64,000 nt of DNA from an uncultured Acidimicrobiales bacterium (GTDB lineage Bacteria > Actinomycetota > Acidimicrobiia > Acidimicrobiales > SZUA-35): the NCBI GenBank assembly GCA_937922785.1, contig CALAJQ010000018.1:248001-312000 (forward strand), in the 5' to 3' direction. The first letter of the stretch is position 1. Every line of letters starts with the position of its first letter. Positions 1-8,288 of the stretch are shown here, one piece after another. A program made the position numbers and the translations under genes. The notes beneath the pieces were generated by a model that was not told where the DNA came from, searched no databases, and saw only the letters and a program-made list of their open reading frames with translations.

Positions 1-2
1 AC

Positions 3-266
3 GTTGCTGATCAGCTCTCCTTTGACGATCTGCTGGGGCCAAACACCTCCGATCCGTCAGCTCGACCTGGTCCTGAACACAATTCAAACCGGGACGCCGC
101 AATTGACGAGATTCGAGAACGGTTTGGAGCTTCAGCCATCACTCGAGCCCGGCTTGCGGTTAAACCCGCAGATTCTGATCCAGAAAGCGGGCAAACGAAA
201 GGGTCCAAGATCAGGGTAAAACTCACTGGAGATCAGCAGTGGGGCCCTAATTCAGTGGATTCTTAA
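3..266 (+). CDS. dinB: DNA polymerase IV (Y family), C-terminal end only
   Basis: The last 87 codons of a Y-family translesion DNA polymerase; the gene enters from the left edge of the window. Reading frame 3 stays open to a TAA at 264-266. It encodes a QLSFDDLLG segment, placed where DinB proteins carry their beta-clamp-binding peptide, then AIDEIRERFG, and ends shortly after QQWGP, a common end of actinobacterial DinB. The palm and catalytic residues lie outside the window, so activity cannot be judged. DinB enzymes copy damaged templates with low fidelity. A DUF3040 gene follows on the same strand. Assignment rests on the C-terminal pattern only. Confidence 0.75.
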   Translation, partial: VADQLSFDDLLGPNTSDPSARPGPEHNSNRDAAIDEIRERFGASAITRARLAVKPADSDPESGQTKGSKIRVKLTGDQQWGPNSVDS

Positions 267-392
267 GAATAGTTATGGTCAGGAAGGCCAGATATGGCTG
301 CCACGCGTTGTCGAAACGGATGTTTTGCGCGAAACTGTAAGAACGAGTTGTGTGGCCTCGCTCTTAGCGGGGGGATAGTTGAAGGTATTGGG

Positions 393-752
393 ATGCCGCT
401 TTCGGATAACGAGCAGAAGATTCTCGCTGAGATAGAGAAGCACCTTCACGAGAGTGATCCGCGCTTAGCCAAGGAAGTCTCAGAGACGACCTTGTACCGG
501 CACGCTCTTGGCTCTCTCAAGTGGTCGATCGCTGGCTGCATTGGTGGCCTAGTGATCATGGTGGCCACGCTTCAGATCCATTTCCTTGTTGCGTTCTTCG
601 GCTTCATGCTGATGCTTGCAAGCGCTATGGGTTTCGAAAGAAACTTTCGCAATCTCGGTCGGGCCAGCATGAACTCAATGAGTGAAGCAATCAAAGCTGC
701 TGCAACAAAGCGTTCATCAGAAGACGAACTGGGCGAAGAAACAACCAGCTAG
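393..752 (+). CDS. DUF3040 family membrane protein
   Basis: A 119-residue protein of the actinobacterial DUF3040 family, function unknown. It begins MPLSDNEQKILAEIE, the family's standard opening, which is why the ATG at 393 is chosen over an in-frame start about 100 bases upstream. An N-terminal amphipathic region of about 45 residues is followed by two closely spaced hydrophobic segments (roughly residues 50-67 and 70-88) and a short charged tail ending in ETTS. In many actinobacteria a DUF3040 gene lies near dinB and the mraZ end of the dcw cluster; here about 9 kb of other genes separates them. It converges on the tgpA-like gene with only 25 bases between the two stops. Confidence 0.85.
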   Translation: MPLSDNEQKILAEIEKHLHESDPRLAKEVSETTLYRHALGSLKWSIAGCIGGLVIMVATLQIHFLVAFFGFMLMLASAMGFERNFRNLGRASMNSMSEAIKAAATKRSSEDELGEETTS

Positions 753-777
753 CCAAGAAAACCAGCGCTAGCTAGAA

Positions 778-3030
778 CTAAGCGGCCTCGACCCATTCTT
801 CGTTGGCGCTTTGAGCCTTCTTCGAGTTGAAGAATCGGCGGGGATCAATCAGGCGACCCCACCGGGCTAGACCTGATCGGTGTGCCCGGTGCGATGCCGA
901 AACGCTTGCTGCGGCCTTGTGGGCTGTGGTTACGTCTAGGTCGCCAACGCTAGATGGGCCATACCGGGCGTCAGAGGCCAGTTCTCCCAGCTGGATGATT
1001 TCCGTCGGTACTCCTTCGACAGCACTCGCTCGCAGCGCAAACTCAGTTCTTGTTTCGCTTGGTCTTCGTGATAACCCAAAACCAAGGTCGAGGTCTTCAA
1101 CAGCGTCGATCCAGGCAGCACCAACTTTTGACGAGTTGTCGCGGGCAGTGGCCCGTCGGTTGGCCCGCGAATAACGATGCCAGGCCGGAACTCCGCCGAG
1201 GTAGGCGCCCACAAGAAGAGCTAGTGCGATCCAGCGCCACGGAATGTCGACCGAGGTGTCGGGGGTAACCGGAGTGCTTGTGTCGAGCCCTGGGTCGATG
1301 CCCTGAGGGATCGACGACTGGTCTAGGGGCAAGGTGTTGTCGGGAATCGTAGACGGCGTATCTTGGGGCAAGCTTGGCTCGGCATTGGAGTCTTGGGTTG
1401 GGGCAATCTCGGTGTAAGTCGCCCCAGTTGGTGAGCCTCGGCCCGGTGTCGGCTCAAAGGCCACCCAGCCCAAGTCTCCAAACCAGAGCTCGGGCCATGC
1501 GTGGGTATGGCGTCCTGTTACCTGCCAGGTGTTTGGCTGTCCTAGAACAGGGTCGCCCCAGGTGAATCCAACAGCCACCCGGGCCGGTATTCCTAGCGAG
1601 CGGGCCATAAGGGCCATCGTCCCCGAGAACTGCTGGCAGAACCCGACTCGTTCATCAAGGAATTGTTCGATTGGGTCACCCGTCCGCGGGCTCAGTGAGA
1701 GGCTGTAATCGAAGGTACGGAAGTGATCCTGAAGCATCCTGGCTTGTTCATAGCGGTTTGTTGCGCCTGCGGTGATGGCTTGTGCTTCGGTGGCTAGCCG
1801 AGGTGTGACGTCACCGGGTATCGCCAGGTACTGCTGGCCAAAGGCTTCGCTCGGGACCTCCGGACCGGCCGACGCCAGCTCATCAGGACTGAACAACCCG
1901 ACCACCGATTGGACGGTGTAGCTAAGCCCGTCGGTTGAATCTCGAACACTTGACAGAGTGCCGGTTTCGGCATTCCACTTTACGCCGGTCTCGGAGCTGA
2001 TTTGTGACGGGGCGAATGCTGCGGGAAGCCAGATATCGGCCAGATTCTGAATATCAAAAGACTGATTCAGGGTCACAGAAGTGCCAACGTTGCCACGATC
2101 GCCGGGAAGGCGTCCGTCTTCGTCGGTGAATTCCTTCTTTGTCCGCCAGATCCCGTCTTCAAATGTGTCAAGGCCAACGATGCGCCAGTACGACGGTTCT
2201 TCGGCGGTCACGGTGAAGAGATCGACGTCTCGTTGTTCAACCAGCCGATTGTCGAGTTTGACGAACGGAGAAACCACAAACCGGGTGGGCTCGCCACTAT
2301 TACGCCAGTAGAACAGCTCACCTTCTTGTGCCCCAGGCAGGATTGGACCTAAGGCCAGTCCGCCGAGCACCGCAGCCAGTCCAAATGCTGCTGCAGGGCG
2401 AGCCACAGCGCTTGGGCCTCGCTTCAGATCGGTTGTGAGCCAAGTTTGGTTGTCGCGCATGCGGATCATGCGCTGTGTCGTTGCCCACGCGACCACCGCA
2501 GAAGCAAAAATTAGAGTGGACAAGATTTCGCGTTCGGCGATACCGAGAATGGAGCCGAAGGCAAACAGCAGCGCCCCCGGAAGAACCGGCTCGAAGGCCA
2601 GCCTGAGCCGCATCGCGCCCCAATCGGTCAGCATCGCCATCACCCACGCTCCGATCATCGAAAGCGCAAGGAATGCGGGCGTGGATGGAACCGGGGCTCG
2701 CAGTTCTCGGAACTGGACGGCGCCTTCGTCGATTAGTACTTGAGCCACCTCAAAAGTCTCACGACTGGGGATGGCACCGTAGTAACCAGTTCCTTCACCG
2801 AATTGGGCTGTCAGGAACATTGCCAATCCGGCCAAAGACAGTACTGAAGCCAGTACAAGCGGGAAGCGTGAACGGCGCAAGATAGTGGCAAGGATCGATG
2901 ACACCACAGCTGCACCCATTACCTGATAGGTGGCCGATGGTTCGCTGAAGACTCCAATGAAGGCGTAACACGCTGCCGGGACCAGTGTCAGAGTTATGAG
3001 TTCGAGTTGAAGCGAGGACTGTTTGTTCAT
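778..3030 (-). CDS. transglutaminase-like membrane protein (TgpA/DUF3488 type)
   Basis: A 750-residue protein with about five to seven N-terminal membrane segments, a large extracytoplasmic transglutaminase-like domain, a Pro/Thr-rich linker, one further membrane helix near residue 600 and a cytoplasmic tail. The cysteine-protease-like core is visible: Cys in GFCQQFSG (about residue 465), His in RHTHAWPE (about 510) and the acidic FEPTPG motif after it. The family (DUF3488, TgpA, DUF4129) is widespread in bacteria; the substrate is unknown and is probably an envelope protein. It is the last gene of a moxR-DUF58-tgpA operon and its ATG overlaps the DUF58 stop by one base (TGATG), indicating translational coupling. 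Confidence 0.88.
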   Translation of the reverse strand: MNKQSSLQLELITLTLVPAACYAFIGVFSEPSATYQVMGAAVVSSILATILRRSRFPLVLASVLSLAGLAMFLTAQFGEGTGYYGAIPSRETFEVAQVLIDEGAVQFRELRAPVPSTPAFLALSMIGAWVMAMLTDWGAMRLRLAFEPVLPGALLFAFGSILGIAEREILSTLIFASAVVAWATTQRMIRMRDNQTWLTTDLKRGPSAVARPAAAFGLAAVLGGLALGPILPGAQEGELFYWRNSGEPTRFVVSPFVKLDNRLVEQRDVDLFTVTAEEPSYWRIVGLDTFEDGIWRTKKEFTDEDGRLPGDRGNVGTSVTLNQSFDIQNLADIWLPAAFAPSQISSETGVKWNAETGTLSSVRDSTDGLSYTVQSVVGLFSPDELASAGPEVPSEAFGQQYLAIPGDVTPRLATEAQAITAGATNRYEQARMLQDHFRTFDYSLSLSPRTGDPIEQFLDERVGFCQQFSGTMALMARSLGIPARVAVGFTWGDPVLGQPNTWQVTGRHTHAWPELWFGDLGWVAFEPTPGRGSPTGATYTEIAPTQDSNAEPSLPQDTPSTIPDNTLPLDQSSIPQGIDPGLDTSTPVTPDTSVDIPWRWIALALLVGAYLGGVPAWHRYSRANRRATARDNSSKVGAAWIDAVEDLDLGFGLSRRPSETRTEFALRASAVEGVPTEIIQLGELASDARYGPSSVGDLDVTTAHKAAASVSASHRAHRSGLARWGRLIDPRRFFNSKKAQSANEEWVEAA

Positions 3031-4208
3031 CAGATTGCCGCCATTGAGTTCGCGTGCGCTTGCCAGTTTTCTGCAAAGTCTGTGACTCCGTCGTGGGTGA
3101 GCAAGCAGGGAGCCAGCTTCGGGTACTCAGATGCTGCATTGTCTGATCCGAGCTGAGTTGTGATTATCAGCATCCGTCCGAAGCTGCGCTGGGCTCGCTC
3201 TAGTGCCGTGGCTGACTCAGCAGTCAGCGTGGCTGTCACGATCACAATGGTGCCGCCGCCATGGAATCGAGTGGCGGTCTCGATCGTTTCTGCCAACGAG
3301 CCGGTTCGAACCTGCTCAAGGTAGGCAAGCCGGCTGTCAACCGCAGCCAGTTCAGACCTTGTGTTTAGATCGACGCCTGCAGGATTTGAACTGTTTGCGA
3401 ATCGGAGGGCGTCCTCGCCATTCCAAGCGGCGTAAAGAGCGCTTAGCGCAGCAGACACTGCACGTTCGAAGCCGGCGTCGTCATAGCTAGTGTTCTGGTG
3501 ATCCAACACAACTGTGACCCGACCAGTTCGCGGGCGTTCATCCTGGCGCACAACGAGCTCTCCGCGACGCGCCGTCGCCGGCCAGTTCACCCGTTTCATC
3601 TCGTCACCGACGATGTAGGGCCTCAACGCAAAGAACTCGTCCCCGCTGTTGGCAATTGAGTGAGCGCGTCGCTGTTCGGCCAGCGGGTCACGACCCGCAG
3701 CGGACTTGACTTTGGACAGGGTAATCAGGTGCGGGTGGACCAGAAGCTCTACCGATCCGGAGGCAACAACTGTGGTTTTGGTTAGGCCAAGAGGGTCGCC
3801 GAGGGTCAGGCTTAGCGGCCCGATTTCAATTGGGCCGCGCCGCGACGCCGGCAACCGGTAGGCCACTTTGGCCGGACTGCGGCGCGATATTGGAGCCAGA
3901 GCCAGCACCGCTCCTTGAGTCTTCTGAACCCGGTCTTGAACCGTCATTGTCGGCGTCGGACGCCGTGATCGGTTGTCCAGCTGCAGGTCAACCCGGGCCG
4001 GTGAACCAGCCCGAAGCTTGGCAGGACTGGCCGAGCGCGAAACGGCCAGGTCAAGCCGGATCGTGGCGGTGTAGATGATGCCGATGAGTAGAGCGGTTGC
4101 GCACATGCCAGCCAGATAAAACATCTCGATAGAACCGAATATGCGTCCGACTGCAGCACAAATAATAGTTACGACCGTCAGCCCCACGCCTGCCTTGGTC
4201 GGTCGCAT
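3030..4208 (-). CDS. DUF58 domain protein (MoxR partner)
   Basis: A 392-residue protein with two N-terminal hydrophobic segments (about residues 8-50) followed by a DUF58 domain. The family signature, GDEMKRVNWPATARRGELVV, lies near residues 200-220 and is followed by a von Willebrand A-like region (VTVVLDHQNTSYDD). DUF58 proteins are encoded almost invariably beside MoxR AAA+ ATPases, which are thought to act as chaperones for them. Here the gene sits between moxR and the transglutaminase gene with one-base start/stop overlaps on both sides (TAATG and TGATG), so the three products are made together. The biochemical role is not established. Confidence 0.88.
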   Translation of the reverse strand: MRPTKAGVGLTVVTIICAAVGRIFGSIEMFYLAGMCATALLIGIIYTATIRLDLAVSRSASPAKLRAGSPARVDLQLDNRSRRPTPTMTVQDRVQKTQGAVLALAPISRRSPAKVAYRLPASRRGPIEIGPLSLTLGDPLGLTKTTVVASGSVELLVHPHLITLSKVKSAAGRDPLAEQRRAHSIANSGDEFFALRPYIVGDEMKRVNWPATARRGELVVRQDERPRTGRVTVVLDHQNTSYDDAGFERAVSAALSALYAAWNGEDALRFANSSNPAGVDLNTRSELAAVDSRLAYLEQVRTGSLAETIETATRFHGGGTIVIVTATLTAESATALERAQRSFGRMLIITTQLGSDNAASEYPKLAPCLLTHDGVTDFAENWQAHANSMAAI

Positions 4209-5176
4209 TATGGGACCGGAACGCTTGCAAGAACTTCGGAAAGCGCTGCAGTGGCCGATCGTCCGCTAAGGAGAGCATCGGGCCGCAGAGCTAGGCGATG
4301 GTTCACTACAACCGGTGCCATGACCTTCACATCGTCGGCCTTTACGAAGTCTCGCCCAGCCGCTGCAGCATAGGCTCGGCTGGCTCGCTGGAGGCTAAGG
4401 GTTGCTCGTGGCGACATGCCTAGGCTGATGGCCGAATGGGCCCGTGTTGCGCCTGCGATGTCGATTAGGTAGCTACGAAGCTCGGGGCTAATTGCGACCT
4501 GGCTAACAAACGCTCTCAACATCATGATGTCGTCAACTGAGGCAACTGGTTTGATGTCGGCAACTACACCGTCGGCCTCGTGAGTTTGCAAGATGGCCAT
4601 CTCGTCATCGCGAGACGGGTAGCCGACCGAGATTCGCATAAGGAACCGGTCAAGTTGGCTTTCCGGCAGGGGATAGGTGCCCTCTTGTTCGATGGGGTTC
4701 TGAGTGGCAATCACCATAAAGGGCTCGGGAAGCGCATGGGTCTCGCCGTCAATCGTGACCTGCGATTCAGCCATGGCCTCTAACAGGGCGCTTTGAGTTT
4801 TTGGCGATGCCCGGTTGATCTCGTCAGCAACAAGAAGACGCGAGAAAATTGGTCCCTTCCGGAATTCAAAAGTTGAAGTTGTTCTGTTCCAGATGCTCAC
4901 GCCGGTCACGTCCGCGGGCAGCAAGTCGGGGGTGAACTGAATTCGACCGACTTCAGTTGCAATTGACCCTGCCAGTGCTTTGGCCAGAGTTGTTTTGCCG
5001 ACACCGGGCACATCTTCAACCAGCAAGTGACCGCCGGACAACAGGCACAGCAGCGTCTGTTCGACAACATTGCGCTTTCCTCTAACGACGGTTTCGATAT
5101 TGTCCGCAATGGTTCCAAACGCGTTTTGGAACTGGGTTGGACTAACTGTTGGAAGTACGTGCTGAGCGTCGGTCAC
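4208..5176 (-). CDS. MoxR family AAA+ ATPase
   Basis: A 322-residue AAA+ ATPase of the MoxR group. The Walker A motif GVGKTT is at residues 58-63, the Walker B motif LLVADE ends near 119, and the sensor region IATQNPIEQEGTYPLPESQLDRF follows in the usual order. It starts with GTG at 5176 and is the first gene of a leftward three-gene operon with DUF58 and tgpA; its TAA overlaps the DUF58 ATG. MoxR ATPases are thought to remodel or mature partner proteins carrying von Willebrand A-like domains. A divergent ROK gene begins 60 bases away across an intergenic region holding a 15-base palindrome. Confidence 0.92.
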   Translation of the reverse strand: MTDAQHVLPTVSPTQFQNAFGTIADNIETVVRGKRNVVEQTLLCLLSGGHLLVEDVPGVGKTTLAKALAGSIATEVGRIQFTPDLLPADVTGVSIWNRTTSTFEFRKGPIFSRLLVADEINRASPKTQSALLEAMAESQVTIDGETHALPEPFMVIATQNPIEQEGTYPLPESQLDRFLMRISVGYPSRDDEMAILQTHEADGVVADIKPVASVDDIMMLRAFVSQVAISPELRSYLIDIAGATRAHSAISLGMSPRATLSLQRASRAYAAAAGRDFVKADDVKVMAPVVVNHRLALRPDALLSGRSATAALSEVLASVPVP

Positions 5177-5210
5177 TCGTGGAAGGGTAACCGCCCAGAC
5201 GCGCTAGTTG

Positions 5211-5225
5211 TAGTCGGTACGACTA
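5211..5225. promoter_or_regulatory. palindrome in the moxR/ROK divergent spacer
   Basis: TAGTCG-GTA-CGACTA is a perfect 6-bp inverted repeat with a 3-base centre, in the only intergenic space (5177-5235) between two divergent genes. It is placed where an operator could act on one or both promoters. No convincing -35/-10 pair could be assigned. The GTG start of the ROK gene is 11 bases to the right. Confidence 0.3.
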
Positions 5226-5235
5226 GCTTAAGTCT

Positions 5236-6129
5236 GTGGGGCACAGTGAAGAAGTTCAACCAGCGCTAGCCATCGATATAGGTGGCACGAAGTTAGCAGC
5301 GGCTGTCGTAGACGCCAGCGGGAAGCTCAGTGGCCGTCAGGTTGTATCAACTCCCACCGAAGGTGACGCCGAGCACCTGTTTTCAACACTTTGCGTGCTG
5401 ATTGAGCCTTTCACGCCGTTCGATCAGTACTCGGTTTGTGGGGTCGGAGTCGGAGGGCCCATGTCGCCCGGAGGCGTCGAGGTCTCTCCGTTGAATATTG
5501 AGGCGTGGCGCGATTTTCCTCTCGCTGAAAGGCTGAGGGAATTCACTGGCCTCGATACTCGAGTCGACAATGATGCAAAAGCCTTAGCTTTGGCCGAGGC
5601 CTGGACTGGCTGCGCTATGGGTCAAAGAAATTTCATGGCGATGGTGGTTAGCACCGGTGTCGGTGGCGGCATCGTGCTTGACGGTCGCCTGTTAGAAGGC
5701 GAGGCAGGAAATGCAGGACATGTCGGCCACATAGTGGTCGAACCCGACGGCAACGATTTGCCCGGACACGTCAGAGGAGTGCTTGAGGCCGAAGCCTCGG
5801 GCACCGCTATTGCGCATCACACCGGAGTTGCGGCTAAGGAGTCCTGCACTGCAACTGTTGCACGGGCCGGAACACTTGTCGGGCGGGGAGCAGCCGATGT
5901 TGCCAACCTGCTCGACTTGGCGCTCGTAGTGGTTGCGGGGTCGGTAGCTCTTGGATTGGGCGAGCCGTTCTTCGCTGCTGCTCAAGCCGAGATGGACCGT
6001 GTGTGCCAGCTCAAGCACTCGCTAGGTGCGGTAATCGTGCCAGCTGGCTGCGGAGAAGAAGGCCCACTTGTAGGGGCGGGCGCAGTTGGGTTTCGTCACC
6101 TCGGACTTGACATAGGTGGCGTGCTTTAG
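5236..6129 (+). CDS. ROK family protein (sugar kinase-like), zinc cysteines absent
   Basis: A 297-residue ROK-family protein, related to polyphosphate/ATP glucokinases and N-acyl-sugar kinases. It has the N-terminal phosphate loop ALAIDIGGTKLAAA (residues 10-23), the catalytic Asp region RVDNDAKA (109-116), and GTGVGGGIVLDG (about 141-152) leading to GNAGHVGHIVVEPDG. In ordinary ROK proteins the next segment holds three or four zinc-binding cysteines just before GCLEA; here it reads NDLPGHVRGVLEAEASG with none. The core fold therefore looks complete while the structural zinc site is lost. The start is uncertain; GTG at 5236 is the only good candidate before the conserved loop. The substrate cannot be told from sequence. 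Confidence 0.82.
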   Translation: MGHSEEVQPALAIDIGGTKLAAAVVDASGKLSGRQVVSTPTEGDAEHLFSTLCVLIEPFTPFDQYSVCGVGVGGPMSPGGVEVSPLNIEAWRDFPLAERLREFTGLDTRVDNDAKALALAEAWTGCAMGQRNFMAMVVSTGVGGGIVLDGRLLEGEAGNAGHVGHIVVEPDGNDLPGHVRGVLEAEASGTAIAHHTGVAAKESCTATVARAGTLVGRGAADVANLLDLALVVVAGSVALGLGEPFFAAAQAEMDRVCQLKHSLGAVIVPAGCGEEGPLVGAGAVGFRHLGLDIGGVL

Positions 6130-6139
6130 GGCCGCATCC

Positions 6140-6391
6140 TTAAAGCGCCTTCTGCCACTCCAAGAACGTCACCATGTCTTTGGGGTTGACCGGGCCCGTA
6201 CCGTCACCGCCATAGGCCGTTTCAAGGCGGAATCGCATCCACTCGCTGTCAGGGATCGGCAGGAAGGGGCTTGTACGCCACCAACCTTTGGGGGCCAAGC
6301 TGGCCGCAGACCTCATGGCTTGAATCCAAAGGTCGGGACGGACCAGCAAAGCTAGAACTACTCGTGGGCTAAGCAGCGCCATGTTTGGCAT
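6140..6391 (-). CDS. small conserved actinobacterial protein
   Basis: A protein of 83 residues (80 from a second ATG at 6382) with a hydrophobic N-terminal half and a centre reading APKGWWRTSPFLPIPDSEWMRFRLETAYGG, followed by NPKDMVTFLEWQ. This WW..PFLP.P....RFRL pattern resembles a small actinobacterial family of unknown function. Its start lies four bases after the acyl-CoA dehydrogenase stop on the same strand, so the two are probably co-transcribed. Its 3' end converges on the ROK gene with a 10-base gap. I recognise the pattern but not a function. Confidence 0.65.
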   Translation of the reverse strand: MPNMALLSPRVVLALLVRPDLWIQAMRSAASLAPKGWWRTSPFLPIPDSEWMRFRLETAYGGDGTGPVNPKDMVTFLEWQKAL

Positions 6392-6395
6392 GTCG

Positions 6396-7649
6396 TTACT
6401 TCGGGGTGTCTTTCCAAGGACCGCGATCTGCCCGAGGCTCTTTGCCTAGACCAAGAACCATCTCGCCGACGATGTTTCGCTGCACCTGGGAGGTTCCGGC
6501 ATAGATCGTGCCCGCTCGCGCGTTGAGGAAGGTTCCGACCCAAGAGCCGGAATCGTTTGGTGCTCCGGGCGAATCACATGCAAAAGAAGAGCTTGGAAGC
6601 TTTCCTTCGATTGTCATTGCGTCAGCTCCGAGGATGTCCATTGCAAGCTCGGTTACTTCACGGTGGTAGTGGCTCCAGTAGAGCTTGAAAATGGAGGAGT
6701 CAGGACCGGGCCCTTCACCGCTGAGGAACTTTGTTAGCGTGCGCATGCCTAGGTAGCGCATGATCTCAACCTTGGAATAAGCCCACGCAAGACGCTGGCG
6801 GATAAGTGGATCGTCGGCCATACCTCTTTCCTTAGCCAGCTCAAGCAGGCGGTCAAGCTCGCCTCGGAAAGCAACAGGAGTGGTGGCCGCCGCCTCACCA
6901 CGTTCAAAGCCCAGCAGGGTCATCGCTACGCCCCAGCCGCCGCCAACTTCACCAATTACGTTTTCCTTGGGGGCGCGAGCGTCGGTAAAGAACACCTCGT
7001 TGAAGTCGCTTTCGCCTGAGATCATCTGAATTGGTCGAACTTCAACGCCAGGCTGGTCCATTGGGCACAGGATGAAAGTGATTCCTTTGTGCTTGGCTGA
7101 ATCGGCATCGGTCCGGGCCAGAACAAATATCCAGTTGGCTAAGTGGCCAGCTGACGTCCAGATCTTCTGGCCATTTAGTGTCCACTCATCGCCATCAAGG
7201 ACAGCCCGACAACCAACGTTGGCTAGGTCCGAACCGGCGTTTGGCTCTGAATAGCCCTGGCACCAGATGTCCTCACCACTGATGATTCGAGGTAAGAAAT
7301 GAGCTTTTTGCTCTTCTGTGCCCCAGTGAAGAATTGTGTTTCCAACCATTTGGATGCTGAACGCGTCGTTTGCGCCACCGGTTGGCACCCCGGCCTTCAG
7401 GAACTCTTCGGCCATGATGACCTGTTCAAGCTCGGACAAACCGGCTCCGCCATAGCTTGCTGGCCACGATGGGGCCAGCAGCTGGTTAGCTGACAGAACT
7501 TCACGCCACTCGTTTGTGAACTGGTGTGCGGCCTCGTGGTCTAGCGCACCAATGCCTTTCCAGTTGGCAGGTAGGTGCTCGGCGAGGAAAGCTTGGATCT
7601 TTTCGCGGTATGGGGTTGCTTCAGCTGAATAGGTTGGATCCATTCTCAC
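6396..7649 (-). CDS. acyl-CoA dehydrogenase
   Basis: A 417-residue FAD-dependent acyl-CoA dehydrogenase. The N-terminal helical domain (PYREKIQAFLAEHLP) is followed by the flavin-contact segment YSEPNAGSDLA, the beta-domain motif LNGQKIWTSAG and the C-terminal helical domain ending AGTSQVQRNIVGEMVLGL. It catalyses alpha,beta-dehydrogenation of an acyl-CoA; the long C-terminal helix set resembles enzymes acting on steroid or branched chains in actinobacteria, but this does not fix the substrate. The GTG start at 7649 has a GGAAGGG ribosome-binding site eight bases upstream and is preferred over the ATG at 7643. It probably shares a transcript with the small protein downstream. Confidence 0.92.
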   Translation of the reverse strand: MRMDPTYSAEATPYREKIQAFLAEHLPANWKGIGALDHEAAHQFTNEWREVLSANQLLAPSWPASYGGAGLSELEQVIMAEEFLKAGVPTGGANDAFSIQMVGNTILHWGTEEQKAHFLPRIISGEDIWCQGYSEPNAGSDLANVGCRAVLDGDEWTLNGQKIWTSAGHLANWIFVLARTDADSAKHKGITFILCPMDQPGVEVRPIQMISGESDFNEVFFTDARAPKENVIGEVGGGWGVAMTLLGFERGEAAATTPVAFRGELDRLLELAKERGMADDPLIRQRLAWAYSKVEIMRYLGMRTLTKFLSGEGPGPDSSIFKLYWSHYHREVTELAMDILGADAMTIEGKLPSSSFACDSPGAPNDSGSWVGTFLNARAGTIYAGTSQVQRNIVGEMVLGLGKEPRADRGPWKDTPK

Positions 7650-7731
7650 AAGTTAGACCCTTCCGAAACCAATGCCACAATCTGGCCGGGGTCGGGAAAT
7701 GTTGTGCCTGGTTGCCAGTTCGTGTAGCCAA

Positions 7732-8232
7732 TCAGGCAGCGGTTTGGTCCAGGTACTGACCCCACGATTCTGGAACGCGGCCTGCCGCCACCGTTACCCA
7801 CGCCAGGCGGGTTGGCGCAGTGGGTTTTGACCTGAGAACCATCGAACCTTCACTAAGGAGTCGGTTGGCCTTGGTGGTATTGCAACGGCGGCAGCACGCA
7901 ACCACGTTGGTCCAGGTGTGTTCCCCGCCTCGTGAGCGCGGGATCACATGATCGATCGATTCGGCGGGAGACCCACAGTATTGGCAGCGCCCATGATCTC
8001 TGGCGAAGATCGCCTTACGGTTGAGGGGTGCAGTTCGCTGGTAGGGCACTTTCACGTAGTACCGAAGCCGAACAACCGAAGGAATAGCCAAGCTCAAGCG
8101 CTCACTAGCGATGACATCGCCTGACTCGGCAAGGACATCAACTTTTTCAGAAAGTGCGAGCAGCATGGCGCGCTTGCCCGACACAACTCCGATTGGTTCA
8201 TAGGTTGCATTGAGAACCAGCGCCTGACCCAC
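7732..8232 (-). CDS. HNH endonuclease family protein
   Basis: A 166-residue protein with an N-terminal region typical of stand-alone actinobacterial HNH proteins (LVLNATYEPIGVVSGKRAMLLAL) and a compact C-terminal HNH nuclease domain. Visible residues are CQYC at 83-86, the catalytic DH at 94-95 in SIDHVIPRSRGG, the Asn in TWTNVVACC and a second CxxC at 114-117. This is a complete zinc-supported beta-beta-alpha metal nuclease site. The family occurs as a single conserved gene in many actinobacteria and its biological role is not settled. It starts with GTG at 8232, divergent from the rhomboid gene 56 bases away. Confidence 0.88.
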   Translation of the reverse strand: MGQALVLNATYEPIGVVSGKRAMLLALSEKVDVLAESGDVIASERLSLAIPSVVRLRYYVKVPYQRTAPLNRKAIFARDHGRCQYCGSPAESIDHVIPRSRGGEHTWTNVVACCRRCNTTKANRLLSEGSMVLRSKPTAPTRLAWVTVAAGRVPESWGQYLDQTAA

Positions 8233-8288
8233 CCCGACGACATTAGCCCTAGGCAGCTTGGGATTCCCAATGGTTTAGCATCGTGGTC

